Shown: positions 15,077 through 24,191 of the stretch, in pieces | How the letters are laid out: every line of letters begins with the position of its first letter | Position numbering within the stretch: position 1 is the first letter of the stretch | DNA from: UBA11524 sp045132495 | GTDB lineage: Bacteria > Bacillota > Clostridia > Christensenellales > Aristaeellaceae | DNA: 32,756 nucleotides | Assembly: GCA_045132495.1 (NCBI GenBank) | Contig: JBGUSK010000045.1 | Coordinates: 1-32,756 of the forward strand | Direction: 5' to 3' | Translations under genes and position numbers: made by a program | Notes under the pieces: model-generated | What the model saw: only the letters and a program-made list of their open reading frames with translations | What the model was told of the DNA's origin: nothing | Databases searched by the model: none

Positions 15077-17464
15077 TTAGTAGTTCAGGCCGAACCAAGC
15101 CTTGTAGTAGTTGCCCTCGGAGTCGCAGTAAGCGTAGGAACCGCCGTTGACAGTCTCCAGGATGGCGGGATCAATGTACTGATCCTTGTCGTAGCCGGGC
15201 ACATCGTTGGGGGAGACGCAGATCTCGTAGATGCGGCCGTCAGACAGGTACTGCCAGTTGGTGGCGATAACCTCGTTGCAGGAGACCATGGTGATGGGCA
15301 GCTTGCCGGTGGGGTTGTACTCGCCGGTCACGACGGCAACCTGAGCCTTCTCGGGCACGCCGAACTGGGCGATCAGGCCGTCAACGTGGGGCTCCAGGTT
15401 GGTCAGGATCCAGGGCTGGGTGACTTTGATGGAGGCGATCACGACGCCGCCCTTCTCGTGCATCTTCTTGGCGATCTTGGCGACATCCTTGATGTCCTCA
15501 ACGGTGGTGACTTCGATTTCCTCACCAGTGGGGATCTGGGTGTTGGCCTTGTTGCCGTCAACGCGCAGAGCGTTGGTCCAGACAGCGGGCACATCCAGGC
15601 CTTCGACCAGGTCGATCACGCCCATGGCGGTGTTGGAACCGGTGGTGCCGTTGTAGGTGGGCTGGACTTCCAGGTAAGCGATGTCAGCATCGTCCTCGTC
15701 GTCAACCACGGTGAAGCCCTTGGCTTCAAACTCGGCCTTCAGGGAAGCAACGACCTTCTCGTCGGCGCCCTTGCCGGTGAAGGAAGCGATGTAAACCTTC
15801 TTGGTGGTGTCGTTCAGGGGCAGGACATTGCCCTTGTTCTTCAGCAGAACAACGGACTTCAGCTGAGAGGTGTAGATCTTCTCGCCAGCCTCGCCAGTGG
15901 TGTTCTTGGCGCGGACAGCGTCAGCAGTGGCGGGATCGGTGTAGGGGTTGTCAACGCGGCCCTGGTTGATTTCGATGGCCAGACGGGAAGCGACAACCTT
16001 GCGCAGCTGCTCGACGGTGATCAGGCCGCGATCCAGCGCGTCCAGAACCTCGTTGAACTGGAAGCCAGCGCCGATGGCGCCAACGCCGTTGTTGATCAGC
16101 TTGGCATAACGCTCGGCGAAGTCCAGGGTCTCCACGCCGAAGGTCTGGGTGGACAGGATGCCGGAGTCGGTGTTGATGAAGCCCTTGAAGCCCATGGCCT
16201 CAGTCAGCAGGGTCTGCATCATGGTGTGGGAGTAAGCGGAACCAACCTGATCCACGGGGATCACGACGCCGCGGTAGGACTGCTCGACGGAGCGGGGATC
16301 GGTGGTGTCACGGGAGTAGCAGGGCATGATGGAGGAAACGCCAGCGTCGCAAGCGGCCTGGAAGCCGGGCAGCTGGTACTTCTCCAGGGAGCCGGGGGTG
16401 GAGTAGATACGCCACTGGCCCTGGTAGGTGTGGGACTCGTAGCCGTTCTCAGCAGCGCCGTCGCCGGGGAAGTGCTTGATGGACAGGGACACGCCCTCCA
16501 GCTGCACGCCTTCGGTGCCCTGCTGGTAGCCGGAAACCAGAGCGGTGGTGATGCCGGAGACGACCTCGGGCACTTCGCCGTAGGTGCCGGAGTTACGGGC
16601 CCAACGGGGGTCGGTGGCCAGGTCGATCTGGGGACCATACATCTGACGGATACCCTGAGTGACCCACATCTCGCGATCCAGCTCAGCGTACTCGGTGATC
16701 ATGGAGTAGTCGCCCCCGTTGGCAACGTCACCCATGACGGCAGCAGCCAGCGCCATGTTGTTCACATAGCCGGTGCTGATGGGGTTGGAGATCAGGGTCC
16801 AGGGCAGGAAGGTCTCGCCCTTGGTCACGGCGGCGTACTCAGCGTACTGGTTGCCGACGTTGTTCAGCAGAGCCACGACGGAGGCATCGTAGCCGGTGTT
16901 GCCGCGGTACACGGCATGACGCAGGCCAATGCGCAGGATGTCATCGTCGTTGGGCAGGGAGAAGCCGGAGATGTTCATGCCGGCGGGAGCACCGGGGATG
17001 CCGCCCTCGGTCACAGTGGGCTCGCCCTCGAAGTGGGTCAGGATCTTGGTGGGATCGATGGTGCCGTCCTCACGGGTCACTTCAGCCAGGGTCTTGCCGA
17101 TGGGGTTGCAGTACAGGTTGTTGAAGATGAAGGTGGCCAGCTGCAGGTTGTTCAGGGTCTCAACCATGGCAGCAGCACGATCAGCAGAAGGCAGGCGCCA
17201 GTCTTCGAAGGTGTCCAGCTGCTTGTTGTTGTTGGCATCCTTGAAGTACAGGCCATCAACCTTCAGCGCGCCAACGGTGGTGATACCGATGGTGGGGCCG
17301 TTCTCGTTCTCGAAGTACTTGGGCTCGAGGTACTTGTCGTAGATGTTCTCGCCTTCAGCCAGGGTGTAGGGCGCGGGGATGTACTCCACGGCGCTCTCGG
17401 CCATCGCGGGAACCATGGACAGGACCATCATCAGGGCGATGGCCAGGCTCAGAAACCGCTTCAT
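15077..17464 (-). CDS. Secreted GH3 family glycosidase (beta-glucosidase-like)
   Basis: The 795-residue enzyme should remove sugar residues from the non-reducing ends of beta-glycosides outside the cell. A signal peptide (about 1-22, cleavage after AMA) precedes the GH3 barrel. The barrel has SIKHFPGDG (Lys330, His331) and the likely nucleophile Asp433 in GFINTDSG, and the (alpha/beta)6 domain contains SVVLLKNKGNVLPL. The sequence NTDSG replaces the common SDW-type nucleophile motif, so substrate specificity may differ from classic beta-glucosidases. The start 17464 follows GAGGAG; an ATG five codons upstream does not. Codon use is strongly biased, suggesting high expression. It lies downstream of the AgrC/AgrA-like pair but has its own promoter. 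Confidence 0.92.
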   Translation of the reverse strand: MKRFLSLAIALMMVLSMVPAMAESAVEYIPAPYTLAEGENIYDKYLEPKYFENENGPTIGITTVGALKVDGLYFKDANNNKQLDTFEDWRLPSADRAAAMVETLNNLQLATFIFNNLYCNPIGKTLAEVTREDGTIDPTKILTHFEGEPTVTEGGIPGAPAGMNISGFSLPNDDDILRIGLRHAVYRGNTGYDASVVALLNNVGNQYAEYAAVTKGETFLPWTLISNPISTGYVNNMALAAAVMGDVANGGDYSMITEYAELDREMWVTQGIRQMYGPQIDLATDPRWARNSGTYGEVPEVVSGITTALVSGYQQGTEGVQLEGVSLSIKHFPGDGAAENGYESHTYQGQWRIYSTPGSLEKYQLPGFQAACDAGVSSIMPCYSRDTTDPRSVEQSYRGVVIPVDQVGSAYSHTMMQTLLTEAMGFKGFINTDSGILSTQTFGVETLDFAERYAKLINNGVGAIGAGFQFNEVLDALDRGLITVEQLRKVVASRLAIEINQGRVDNPYTDPATADAVRAKNTTGEAGEKIYTSQLKSVVLLKNKGNVLPLNDTTKKVYIASFTGKGADEKVVASLKAEFEAKGFTVVDDEDDADIAYLEVQPTYNGTTGSNTAMGVIDLVEGLDVPAVWTNALRVDGNKANTQIPTGEEIEVTTVEDIKDVAKIAKKMHEKGGVVIASIKVTQPWILTNLEPHVDGLIAQFGVPEKAQVAVVTGEYNPTGKLPITMVSCNEVIATNWQYLSDGRIYEICVSPNDVPGYDKDQYIDPAILETVNGGSYAYCDSEGNYYKAWFGLNY

Positions 17465-17539
17465 GTGCAATCTCCTCACTTAGTATGAATTTTTGTCAGG
17501 CGGATTCGCGCGCGCTGCTCGTCCGTCGAACTTGTCATT

Positions 17540-17568
17540 ATTATACCATAATTCGCCCACAATGGAAA
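17540..17568 (-). promoter_or_regulatory. Promoter of the secreted GH3 gene
   Basis: A consensus TATAAT (17540-17545) with a weaker TTTCCA (17563-17568) 17 bp upstream. The expected leader is about 70 nt long. Confidence 0.65.
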
Positions 17569-17601
17569 GGGGTTTCCTTGAAAGAAGTGATTGGCGGCGA
17601 T

Positions 17602-17653
17602 AAAAAAGAGGGATGAACGTTCACGACGTATTTGTGACGTGAATCTTCATCCC
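17602..17653 (-). terminator. Terminator of the kinase gene
   Basis: On the minus strand GGGATGAA pairs with TTCATCCC and an inner TTCACG pairs with CGTGAA; TCTTTTTT follows. It separates the kinase from the GH3 gene. Confidence 0.85.
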
Positions 17654-17707
17654 ACGATGAATAACAAACGAAATATGTTGCCAATGGGTGAAATTGGCAT
17701 GAAAAAA

Positions 17708-19048
17708 TCAATGCGAAGTAGCACTGGGTTTCATCAGCACAGTCAGCTTGAAGAGGTCGCCGCTGGCCTGCACGGTGGCGACGCCATCGTATTTTTCTGC
17801 GATATTCTGGATGGAGCGCAGGCCAAAGCCGTGGCCGGAGCCTTTCTTGGTGGTCTGGGGCATGCCGTCCACCATGGTGAGGGCTTCCTCGAAGGAGTTT
17901 TCCACATGGAGGATGACCATATCGCCCCGGGCGGCTGCTTTGAGGGAAATGAAGCGTTTTTCCGGGTCAGTGACCTTGGTGCAGCTTTCCAGCGCATTGT
18001 CAAGGGCATTGCCGAAGAGCGAGTAGATTTCCATCTCCGACATGAAATTGAACAGCGTGCCGTCAATAATATAGGAAAACTTCACGCCGCAGGTGGAGCA
18101 GAGGATGTTCTTTTCCGTCAGGACGACGTTGATCGTTTCGTGTCCGCATTCCACGACGGTGCCGTATTCAATGATGGAATCCTCCAGACGATCCAGGTAC
18201 TTGTCGAAGTTTTCCTTTTCTGCCTTTGTGCGGATGGCGGCAATTTGATGCTTGAGGTCGTGGCATTTGATCTGCAGGGAGGTGATACCGTCGCGGCTCA
18301 TCTGGTAGTACTGCATTTTGTTGCGGATGAAGTTGTGCATGGCTTCGTTGTCACGGCGGTAATAGGTCAGCTGGGAAATGACCAGCAGCACCACATAGGT
18401 GATCAGCGTGTACAGCAGCGCGCACAGATAATACAGGAACAGCGCAGATGTGTCCGCAGTGAACACGCGTCCGCAGAATTCCAGCACGATCTGGCAGAAC
18501 ATGAAGGCCATATAGGAAAGGCGCATGGACTTGAAATCTGCCTCATCGGGGAGCTTATTGACGATGTGCTGATGCAGCGCGCAGGTCAGCAGGCACACCG
18601 TGCCGTAGGTGACATAGGATACCACGGACCCTGCAATGCTGTATGTGGACCAGATCCTGGGTCCATCCAGCATAGTTGCGCCGGCAGCAAAAACCTTGAA
18701 GGTGTTCCAGGCCAGCTTGAAGACCGTCAGCGCCAGCAAATCCACATAGATCAGCTCCACCGCCGTGGCCTGATAGCACAGGGCATAGGCGGCCATGTAC
18801 AGCATGCTCATGGCCAGCAGGTGGATGGAGTGGCCGATACCCTGCCAGAACTGGCCGACCAGGTGAACGTCTGTCACATAGCGGATGCCCCAGCTGACCA
18901 GGCACATTCCCGCAAGCGAAACAAGCGCCCGAAGGGGGAACATCGGACGCTTCTTTTTGTTGCCGATCAGGATCAGCAAAAGGAAAAAGATCAGCGCAAT
19001 GGAGATGCGGTGATCAATCTCCCGGATATACCAACTGTCTGTCATCAT
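17708..19048 (-). CDS. Membrane sensor histidine kinase, AgrC/ComD-like (GHKL type)
   Basis: The 446-residue protein has about six to seven N-terminal membrane helices (13-228), a dimerisation helix with the phosphoacceptor His263 in KCHDLKHQI, and an ATPase domain with the N-box FGNALDNALESC (345-356) and the G-box GSGHGFGLRSI (403-413). This is the architecture of peptide-pheromone receptors of the Agr/Com family (HPK10). Its ATG overlaps the stop of the regulator by four bases, so the pair is coupled. No AgrB protease or AgrD-type peptide gene was found nearby, so the signal is unknown; the neighbouring GH3 genes are candidate targets. Confidence 0.93.
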   Translation of the reverse strand: MMTDSWYIREIDHRISIALIFFLLLILIGNKKKRPMFPLRALVSLAGMCLVSWGIRYVTDVHLVGQFWQGIGHSIHLLAMSMLYMAAYALCYQATAVELIYVDLLALTVFKLAWNTFKVFAAGATMLDGPRIWSTYSIAGSVVSYVTYGTVCLLTCALHQHIVNKLPDEADFKSMRLSYMAFMFCQIVLEFCGRVFTADTSALFLYYLCALLYTLITYVVLLVISQLTYYRRDNEAMHNFIRNKMQYYQMSRDGITSLQIKCHDLKHQIAAIRTKAEKENFDKYLDRLEDSIIEYGTVVECGHETINVVLTEKNILCSTCGVKFSYIIDGTLFNFMSEMEIYSLFGNALDNALESCTKVTDPEKRFISLKAAARGDMVILHVENSFEEALTMVDGMPQTTKKGSGHGFGLRSIQNIAEKYDGVATVQASGDLFKLTVLMKPSATSH

Positions 19049-19749
19049 AGATTTTCACCCAGGAAGTTGGAGAAATGCTTCATGATCTCCTTGGAATGGG
19101 ACTTTGAGATGTAGACTTTCTTGCCGTCCACCACCAGATATTCGCTGCAGGCGCTGGATACATACCGCAGATTGACCACGAAGGAGCGGTTGCACATGAT
19201 GAACCGCTTCTGATCCAGCTTCTGGATCACGTCCGACAGGCGGCCGCGCACCTCATAGATGCCCTTGGTGGTGTGGTAGGCGAGGTTGTGGTCGAATACC
19301 TCCACATAGGTGATATCGTTGGAGGACAGGCTGACAATGCCGTCGGAGGTCTTCAGGGCAAAAATGGTGGAGGAGGTGTTCTCCAGCCTGGTGAGGGCCT
19401 TGGCCAATACGTAGTTGATTGAGCCCTGGTCGGCGGGCTTGACGATGAAGTCCAGCGCGTCCACCTCGTAGCCCTTGATGGCCAGCTGGGCCATGGCGGT
19501 CACAAAGATCAGCACGGAATCGGTGTTGATCTTGCGCATGATGCGCGCGACCTCGATGCCGTCCAGCTTATCCATGCGGATATCCATGAAAACGATGTCA
19601 TGATTCTCTGTGGAACGGATAAAATCCATCGGTGCATTGAAAACCTGGATCACATGGGCATGGCTGTTCTTCGTCAAATAGTCTGCCACAAGCGCACGAA
19701 GGGCAGCAGAATCATTCGGATTGTCGTCCACGATTGCAAGCCGCAGCAT
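19045..19749 (-). CDS. LytTR-family response regulator (AgrA-like)
   Basis: Residues 1-120 form a receiver domain with Asp8/Asp9, phosphoacceptor Asp56 in VFMDIRMD, Thr84 and Lys104. Residues 130-234 form a LytTR DNA-binding domain (DITYVEVFDHNLAYHTTKG, then KRFIMCNRSFVVNL). Such regulators activate promoters through direct repeats. The start has GAGGAG 6 nt upstream. It heads a two-gene operon with the histidine kinase and is the likely controller of the flanking glycosidase genes, although no clear LytTR repeat was recognised. Confidence 0.94.
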   Translation of the reverse strand: MLRLAIVDDNPNDSAALRALVADYLTKNSHAHVIQVFNAPMDFIRSTENHDIVFMDIRMDKLDGIEVARIMRKINTDSVLIFVTAMAQLAIKGYEVDALDFIVKPADQGSINYVLAKALTRLENTSSTIFALKTSDGIVSLSSNDITYVEVFDHNLAYHTTKGIYEVRGRLSDVIQKLDQKRFIMCNRSFVVNLRYVSSACSEYLVVDGKKVYISKSHSKEIMKHFSNFLGENL

Positions 19750-19794
19750 ACCGATCTCCTCTCAAGCGTACAGAAATGTTTGTATATTGTTAAT

Positions 19795-19823
19795 ATGATA
19801 TCACATGCGGCCAATTTCGACAA
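19795..19823 (-). promoter_or_regulatory. Promoter of the regulator-kinase operon
   Basis: TTGTCG (19818-19823) and TATCAT (19795-19800) are separated by 17 bp. The AT-rich leader has a small inverted repeat (ATATT-GTT-AATAT). Confidence 0.65.
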
Positions 19824-19845
19824 GACCAATTTTGAAGGAAACTGC

Positions 19846-19891
19846 CGGAAAATCAAAGAAAGCACACGGCGCGCAAAACGCCGTGTGCTTT
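19846..19891 (-). terminator. Terminator of the membrane-anchored GH3 gene
   Basis: A perfect 13-bp stem, AAAGCACACGGCG and its complement, has a 7-nt loop and is followed on the minus strand by CTTTGATTTT. It starts 28 bp after the stop codon. Confidence 0.88.
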
Positions 19892-19919
19892 GGAGTTGAA
19901 GGATTTTGCTTCAGGCGGA

Positions 19920-22900
19920 TCAGGCGGCCTTCTTGCCGAACTTCTCCTTGAAGATGTCGATCATCACCAGCGCCGCGAAGAGCACGGTCAGCGCCAGGGA
20001 GACCCACTGGGTGATGTTGAGCGCCCACTGCCACCAGGTGGTCACCTGGACGACCTCGGAGTTGGAGGAGATGCCGTCCATGCCGCGGGAGTGCAGCACA
20101 GTGTACAGCACGCGCTTGGAGGACTCACGCAGGCGGTTGACCACCACGGAGTTGTTCTCGTAGGGCGCAAATTCCTTGATGTCCTCGCCAACCAGGTTGT
20201 CGGGGATATCGTTGCCTGCCAGCACCTCATGCACCTTGACCATGTAGGCGTTGTCGTACATATCGGTGACGGCAAAGCCGCTCATGCCAGCCTCGCCGCG
20301 CAGCCAGTCGGTCAGCAGCTCGCGGTAGGAGCCGGCCCAGATGGCGCCCAGACGGTTGAAGGCGGTCATGACGCACTTGGCGTCAGCGTTGATGATCGGC
20401 AGCTCGAAGGCGCGCAGGTAGATCTCGCGCAGCGCCTGCTCGTTGCACCAGGTGCCGATGCCGGCGCGGTTCTTCTCCTGGTCGTTCAGGACGAAGTGCT
20501 TATTGTAGACGTACACGCCCTTCTCCTGGATGCCCAGGGTCTCGACGGTGTCGATCAGGCCGGTCAGGATGCCGTCCTCGGAGTAGTACTCGAACACACG
20601 GCCGGCGTAGGGGGAACGGTGGATGTTCAGGCCGGAGCCGTACAGACCGGCGTAACCGGCCCACATGGAGTCCTCACCGATCAGCTGACCCACGCGGTAG
20701 ACCAGCTCGTCGTTCATGGTGGCGGCAACGATGCCGTTGCAGGGGAAGCAGGTGCCCTTGACGTTCATGTTGGGGTCATTGTTAATCTTGGCGTAGCCGT
20801 TGTCGCCGATGGAGTAGGCCTGGGTCACGCCGGAGGGGCCGTTGTGATCGACGGTCTGAGGCTTGCCGATGGAGGCGATGTTGTAGGTCATGCGCAGGCC
20901 GTTGGCGCAGATCTTGGCCAGCTCGGGGAAGGTGAGCTGATCCATGAAGGCATCCCATTCGGGGGCGTCGTAGGCGTAATCCATCATGTGGATCAGCTGG
21001 GTGCCGTTGCTCTGGCCCAGGGCGGGCATGTCCTGCTCGGCGGCGGGCGCAGCGGCGGTGACGGCAGCCACGTCAGCGTCATCCAGCATCACGTCGGCAG
21101 CGATCTGATCGTTCATGGTCAGCTTCACATGGCCGGGGGTGACGGTGCCTTCCCAGTTGGAGCGGGAGTAGTACACGACGGAGTTGTCACCGCGGCCGGC
21201 GTAGCGGTTCACATCCGCCTCGTCGAACATGGAGGTGACAGCCTCGCCGGTGCCGTAGGCGGTGGCATAGGTCTTGTCGTCGAAGGTGTATTCGATGGCG
21301 TGCACCATCGCGGCGTTGCCTTCGGCGGTCATGCCGTCAGCCACGGTCTTGCCCTTGACGTTGAGGATGTTGTTGGCAGCCGCGTGGGCATTGTCAGCAA
21401 CGGTCAGGTAATGGGTGCCCTCGGCGATGACGAACACGCCGGTGTTCAGCGCATCGTAGGAGGTGAGGAAGTACTCAGGCACGGTGACGGTCACGACCTC
21501 GGACTCGCCGGGCTGGAGCAGCTTGGTCTTGCCATAGCCGGCCAGTTCCACCGCAGCCTTTTCGATCTGCCACTGCTTGTCGTACTCGGTGTAGGGCTTC
21601 TGGGCATAGACCTGCACGGCCTTCTTGCCCGCAACGCTGCCGGTGTTGGTGACCTTCACGGACACGGTGTAGACGGTCTCGGTGCGATCCTCAGCAGCGG
21701 CCTTGTCAGCCTCGGAGGCGATGGCGACAACTTCCTTGGCGGTCTTTTCGCCCTTGGTGACGGTCAGGTCGGAGAAAACGAAGGTGGTGTAGCTCTGGCC
21801 GTAGCCGAAGGGATAGCCGACCACGTTGCTGTAGACATAGTTGCCCGCATTGGGGGTGCCCAGGACAACGTCCTCATAGCGGGTCTCGGTGTACTTGTAG
21901 CCCAGGTAGATGCCTTCCTGGTACACAACGTACTGATCATAACGGTTGCCCAGGTTGTACTTGGCGGCGTCCGCGTAGGTGTAGGAGCCGAAGTTGTTCT
22001 GGACGGGGTTGAGCTGGTTGTCCACCCACCAGGTATCGGGCAGGGAACCGGAGGGGTTGACGGCGCCGGTGAGGACGTCGCCCACGGCGTACAGGCCGGT
22101 CTGGCCCACGGAGCCGACCCACAGGGCCGCGTCCACGCCGTACTCCTTGTCATTGATGAAGCCCACGGAGATGGGGTTGGCGCTGTTGATGATGACGGTG
22201 ATGGAGGCGATGTCGCCATCGGCCTTCATTTCAGCCAGACCCATCAGGGTATCGCGCTCGTTCTCGTTCAGGGTGAGGTAATCGCCTTCCCAGGAGCCTT
22301 CGATCTCGCGGGTCATGTCATCGCCTTCACCGCCGACGCGGCCGATGACGTACACAACGTGCTCGCCGTTGCCCATGGTCATGTCGCCGTCTTCGTTCTT
22401 GGCCTCACGCTTGATCTTGGACCACTTGGGCTCAGCCATGTCGGTGTTGGTGCGCTTGTCGGCCTCAGCGTAGTAGGTCAGCAGAGGCTGGTTGACCAGC
22501 TCGTAGCCTGCGCCGGTGAGCACGTCCACATAGTTGGGCGCGTCAGAGGCGTCCACAGCGCCGGAACCGGTGCCGCCGTAGACGGGATCCAGGGCGGTCA
22601 GGCCCACCAGGCTCACCTTGGAGCCGGAAGCCAGGGGCAGTGTGCTGCCCTCGTTCTTCAGCAGAACGATGCCTTCGCTTTCGACTTCGCGCACCAGCGC
22701 GTTGCCGGCGGTCTTGAGCTCTTCAACGGAGGCATACACGCTCTCGTAGTAGCGCTTGTAGCCCTCTTCCTCAGCGCCTTCCTTCATGACGATCTTGGTA
22801 GGGGAGGTCTTGAGGAACTTGTGGACTTCACCGGAGTTGGCGGCGGCGATGGTGCTGCCGGTATAGACCACCACGCAGAGGATCGCCATGATATTCAGGA

Positions 22901-22937
22901 GCACTTTTTTGAGTGTTCTGTGCTTGGAAACCTTCAT
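19920..22937 (-). CDS. Large membrane-anchored GH3 enzyme with reversed domain order
   Basis: The 1005-residue protein has an N-terminal signal or anchor helix (about 11-33) and a C-terminal helix (about 971-996) before a Lys-rich end, so it is displayed outside and fixed to the membrane. The (alpha/beta)6 GH3 C-domain comes first (EGIVLLKNEGSTLPL near 90, then LTGAVNPSGSLPDTWW). A fibronectin-III-like domain follows (VSVKVTNTGSVAGKKAVQVY), and the catalytic barrel comes last (NKHFVLNDQEKNR and SGFAVTDMYD with probable nucleophile Asp892). This swapped order is known for part of the family. Start 22937 follows AAGGAG. An insert of about 200 residues between the FN3 domain and the barrel is unexplained. 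Confidence 0.9.
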   Translation of the reverse strand: MKVSKHRTLKKVLLNIMAILCVVVYTGSTIAAANSGEVHKFLKTSPTKIVMKEGAEEEGYKRYYESVYASVEELKTAGNALVREVESEGIVLLKNEGSTLPLASGSKVSLVGLTALDPVYGGTGSGAVDASDAPNYVDVLTGAGYELVNQPLLTYYAEADKRTNTDMAEPKWSKIKREAKNEDGDMTMGNGEHVVYVIGRVGGEGDDMTREIEGSWEGDYLTLNENERDTLMGLAEMKADGDIASITVIINSANPISVGFINDKEYGVDAALWVGSVGQTGLYAVGDVLTGAVNPSGSLPDTWWVDNQLNPVQNNFGSYTYADAAKYNLGNRYDQYVVYQEGIYLGYKYTETRYEDVVLGTPNAGNYVYSNVVGYPFGYGQSYTTFVFSDLTVTKGEKTAKEVVAIASEADKAAAEDRTETVYTVSVKVTNTGSVAGKKAVQVYAQKPYTEYDKQWQIEKAAVELAGYGKTKLLQPGESEVVTVTVPEYFLTSYDALNTGVFVIAEGTHYLTVADNAHAAANNILNVKGKTVADGMTAEGNAAMVHAIEYTFDDKTYATAYGTGEAVTSMFDEADVNRYAGRGDNSVVYYSRSNWEGTVTPGHVKLTMNDQIAADVMLDDADVAAVTAAAPAAEQDMPALGQSNGTQLIHMMDYAYDAPEWDAFMDQLTFPELAKICANGLRMTYNIASIGKPQTVDHNGPSGVTQAYSIGDNGYAKINNDPNMNVKGTCFPCNGIVAATMNDELVYRVGQLIGEDSMWAGYAGLYGSGLNIHRSPYAGRVFEYYSEDGILTGLIDTVETLGIQEKGVYVYNKHFVLNDQEKNRAGIGTWCNEQALREIYLRAFELPIINADAKCVMTAFNRLGAIWAGSYRELLTDWLRGEAGMSGFAVTDMYDNAYMVKVHEVLAGNDIPDNLVGEDIKEFAPYENNSVVVNRLRESSKRVLYTVLHSRGMDGISSNSEVVQVTTWWQWALNITQWVSLALTVLFAALVMIDIFKEKFGKKAA

Positions 22938-23284
22938 TATATATTCTCCTTTCCAGCTTTCAGCCTGGAACTGCGGCGCGAACACGGCAGAGCTCCGCGC
23001 CGGCCCATGCGGTGACCGCGCGGCAATTCTGTTCAGTGCGCGCTGACCTGTCGAAACCGGTCGTGATCGCGCCAGGCAGTGCATGCTGTTCATATTTTAT
23101 ATGAATCCAGGGGGAAAGGAAAGGTATTTGTCGTACACCACACATCCATTGTCGCGACAGGGAGAAAAAGTCATCTACGGCAAAATTGTGACGCGAATAG
23201 AATAATTGCGTCAAACGCGACGCGTTCGATTCGCGGAACGAGCCGGAATTGCCGTGATTTGACGCAATCGACGCAGAAATGTGC
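22938..23284. promoter_or_regulatory. Divergent control region between the GH3 and small membrane protein genes
   Basis: Together with the leader to 23484 this gap contains no gene. It holds a TATAAA box for the GH3 side near 23094-23099, a perfect 10-bp palindrome TGTCGCGACA at 23150-23159, and an 11-bp perfect inverted repeat ATTGCGTCAAA at 23205-23215 with its complement at 23258-23268. Several GACGCGA-like words occur in between. These look like regulator binding sites; the regulator is unknown. Confidence 0.55.
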
Positions 23285-23313
23285 TTGCATCAGCGGGGCA
23301 AGTGTGTCATAAT
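23285..23313 (+). promoter_or_regulatory. Promoter of the small membrane protein gene
   Basis: TTGCAT (23285-23290) and CATAAT (23308-23313) are separated by 17 bp. The leader to the start codon is about 165 nt, which is long. Confidence 0.7.
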
Positions 23314-23484
23314 AGGAACAACGTAAAAACGGAAGGAAAAGGGTGCCAGGCGGGGAAATGCGGTTCTCCGGCGGGCGCTGCAGATCTGTCCGGTATGCTG
23401 CGAGGCAGCGTGATTTTTGCGTGTCATGAAGTCAATTTGCTCGTGTTTCAATTTGCAGACGTTGAGTTGAAAGGAGTTCCTCTC

Positions 23485-23925
23485 ATGTCCAAGAAGTTCA
23501 ATGCCAGCTCGATCGTCATTCTGATCGCAGCGCTTTGTTCCTGTGCGGCGGGCATCCTGTTCCAGTCTGTGGGCGGCGTGTTCGGCCTGATGAAGTACAA
23601 CTACTACAATCCCGTGATCGCCTGGAGCCTGATGGGCTGTGTGGCGGTGTGCATCGTGCTGATGCTCTGCAAGCTGCATGGTCTGGCCTCTGTGGTGGCC
23701 ACTGCCGTTCCCGGTCTGTCCCTGTGCGCGTTCTTCATCGGCTTCGGCAAGCGCGCGGCTTACTGGCATGTGGTTGACGTGTTCATGAAGATCGACGAGC
23801 CCAAGGGCTTTGATCAGAACTACCTGATCTTTGTGGGCCTGATGGTGGTTGCCTTCATCATCGGCGAGGTGGCAATCTACCTGCGCAAGCCCGGCCAGGC
23901 GAAGGCTGGCAAGGCTGAGGCCTGA
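23485..23925 (+). CDS. Four-helix integral membrane protein, unknown function
   Basis: The 146-residue protein has four hydrophobic segments (about 9-28, 43-62, 68-88, 113-133) and a Lys/Ala-rich cytoplasmic tail (KPGQAKAGKAEA). The start follows AAAGGAG at 8 nt. No known family was recognised. It is divergently placed to the membrane-anchored GH3 enzyme and shares its control region, so a common membrane-surface role in sugar use is possible, but this rests on position only. Confidence 0.82.
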   Translation: MSKKFNASSIVILIAALCSCAAGILFQSVGGVFGLMKYNYYNPVIAWSLMGCVAVCIVLMLCKLHGLASVVATAVPGLSLCAFFIGFGKRAAYWHVVDVFMKIDEPKGFDQNYLIFVGLMVVAFIIGEVAIYLRKPGQAKAGKAEA

Positions 23926-23937
23926 TGTGATCAATCG

Positions 23938-23975
23938 TTGCTCCGTCCATTTGGTGGGCGGAGCAATTTGCATTT
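23938..23975 (+). terminator. Terminator of the small membrane protein gene
   Basis: TTGCTCCG pairs with CGGAGCAA (plus CC/GG inside), and TTTGCATTT follows. It begins about 12 bp after the stop. Confidence 0.75.
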
Positions 23976-24191
23976 CAGGGAGAATTGGCGGCCCGCACAG
24001 GGGCAGGAGCCGTTCGCGACAGATATTTGTCGCAAATGAACGCGCGGTGCGTTTTCGCGCCCCCGACGGCCTGTTTTAAGGTTTTCCCCTTCCTTTTCTT
24101 GCGAAAATGTGATACATTACACGGTGAGTGAATTTGTCCTTTTTTATATGAAATTCTGCCAGGAAATAAAAGTTTGCCAAGGAGGAGCATC

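Noticed and set aside
15068..17488. About 800-codon plus-strand frame opposite the secreted GH3 gene
   Set aside because: It is the mirror of a highly codon-biased gene, with no ribosome site and no protein features.
19890..23015. Very long open frame (over 1000 codons) on the plus strand opposite the large GH3 gene
   Set aside because: The GH3 protein on the minus strand has recognisable domains, a ribosome site and a terminator. The opposite frame is Gly/Val/His-rich low-complexity translation caused by GC-biased codons.
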